From Nitrospira defluvii (lineage in GTDB: Bacteria > Nitrospirota > Nitrospiria > Nitrospirales > Nitrospiraceae), in the NCBI GenBank assembly GCA_016199015.1, contig JACQHN010000146.1, positions 1 to 6,026 of the forward strand: a stretch of DNA of 6,026 nucleotides, in the 5' to 3' direction. Each line of letters begins with the position of its first letter. The first letter of the stretch is position 1. The translations under genes and the position numbers were made by a program. A model generated the notes under the pieces. The model was given only the letters and a program-made list of their open reading frames with translations, was not told the DNA's origin and did no database searches. Shown here piece after piece: positions 5,928 to 6,026 of this stretch.

Positions 5928-5946
5928 CTTAGCTGTATGAGCTAAG
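5928..5946 (-). promoter_or_regulatory. Inverted repeat in the leader of the lipoprotein gene
   Basis: CTTAGCT (5928-5934) and AGCTAAG (5940-5946) form a perfect 7-base inverted repeat around a 5-base spacer, only 5 bases upstream of the ribosome binding site. It could be an operator for a dimeric regulator or a small leader hairpin. The rest of 5947-6026 shows no open frame and no convincing promoter. Confidence 0.4.
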
Positions 5947-6026
5947 ATTTCACCTGACAGACAACTGCGGGTTAGGACATAATCACTTGGCTTGGAAGGG
6001 GTTCTCTTTCCAGACCACTCTTTCGC

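Overview
The window carries six protein genes, all read from the minus strand (right to left). No RNA gene, mobile element or CRISPR array was seen. The organism is probably a Gram-negative respiratory bacterium: there is an outer-membrane-type lipoprotein, exported and membrane proteins, and a respiratory-oxidase subunit. The divergent cytochrome bd-like subunit, with DUF420 and PCP_red-type neighbours and filler-like intergenic repeats, fits Nitrospira (Nitrospirota). That assignment rests on gene content and is not proven by any marker gene here.

Right-hand part (4486-6026): a single gene for a 431-residue lipoprotein of unknown function (5911-4616). It has a strong ribosome binding site, a small inverted repeat just upstream, and a 16-bp perfect hairpin about 95 bases after its stop that probably ends transcription. 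Rows sampled in this gene are about 45-50% G+C against about 58-65% in rows sampled further left, so it may have a different history.

Left-hand part (4453-1): a candidate promoter at 4424-4453, then five genes likely forming one operon. In order of transcription they are a class I SAM-dependent methyltransferase of the O-methyltransferase/BchU-CrtF type, a DUF420 membrane protein, a small soluble protein with a Cys4 ribbon-like N-terminus and two tandem PCP_red-like domains, a seven-helix membrane protein of unknown family, and a cytochrome bd-like oxidase subunit I that runs off the left edge. The last two overlap by 4 bases (ATGA). The first three junctions are 61, 49 and 78 bases and are filled with short degenerate repeats.

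Working hypothesis (inference): the operon encodes a non-canonical bd-like oxidase with its maturation factors. DUF420 proteins are known to help aa3 oxidases mature. PCP_red domains are known from dark protochlorophyllide reductase, and BchU/CrtF-type methyltransferases from (bacterio)chlorophyll and carotenoid pathways. Finding both beside an oxidase subunit whose classical heme b558 histidine position appears to be alanine raises the possibility of an unusual tetrapyrrole or quinone cofactor, or of a dedicated heme-handling pathway.
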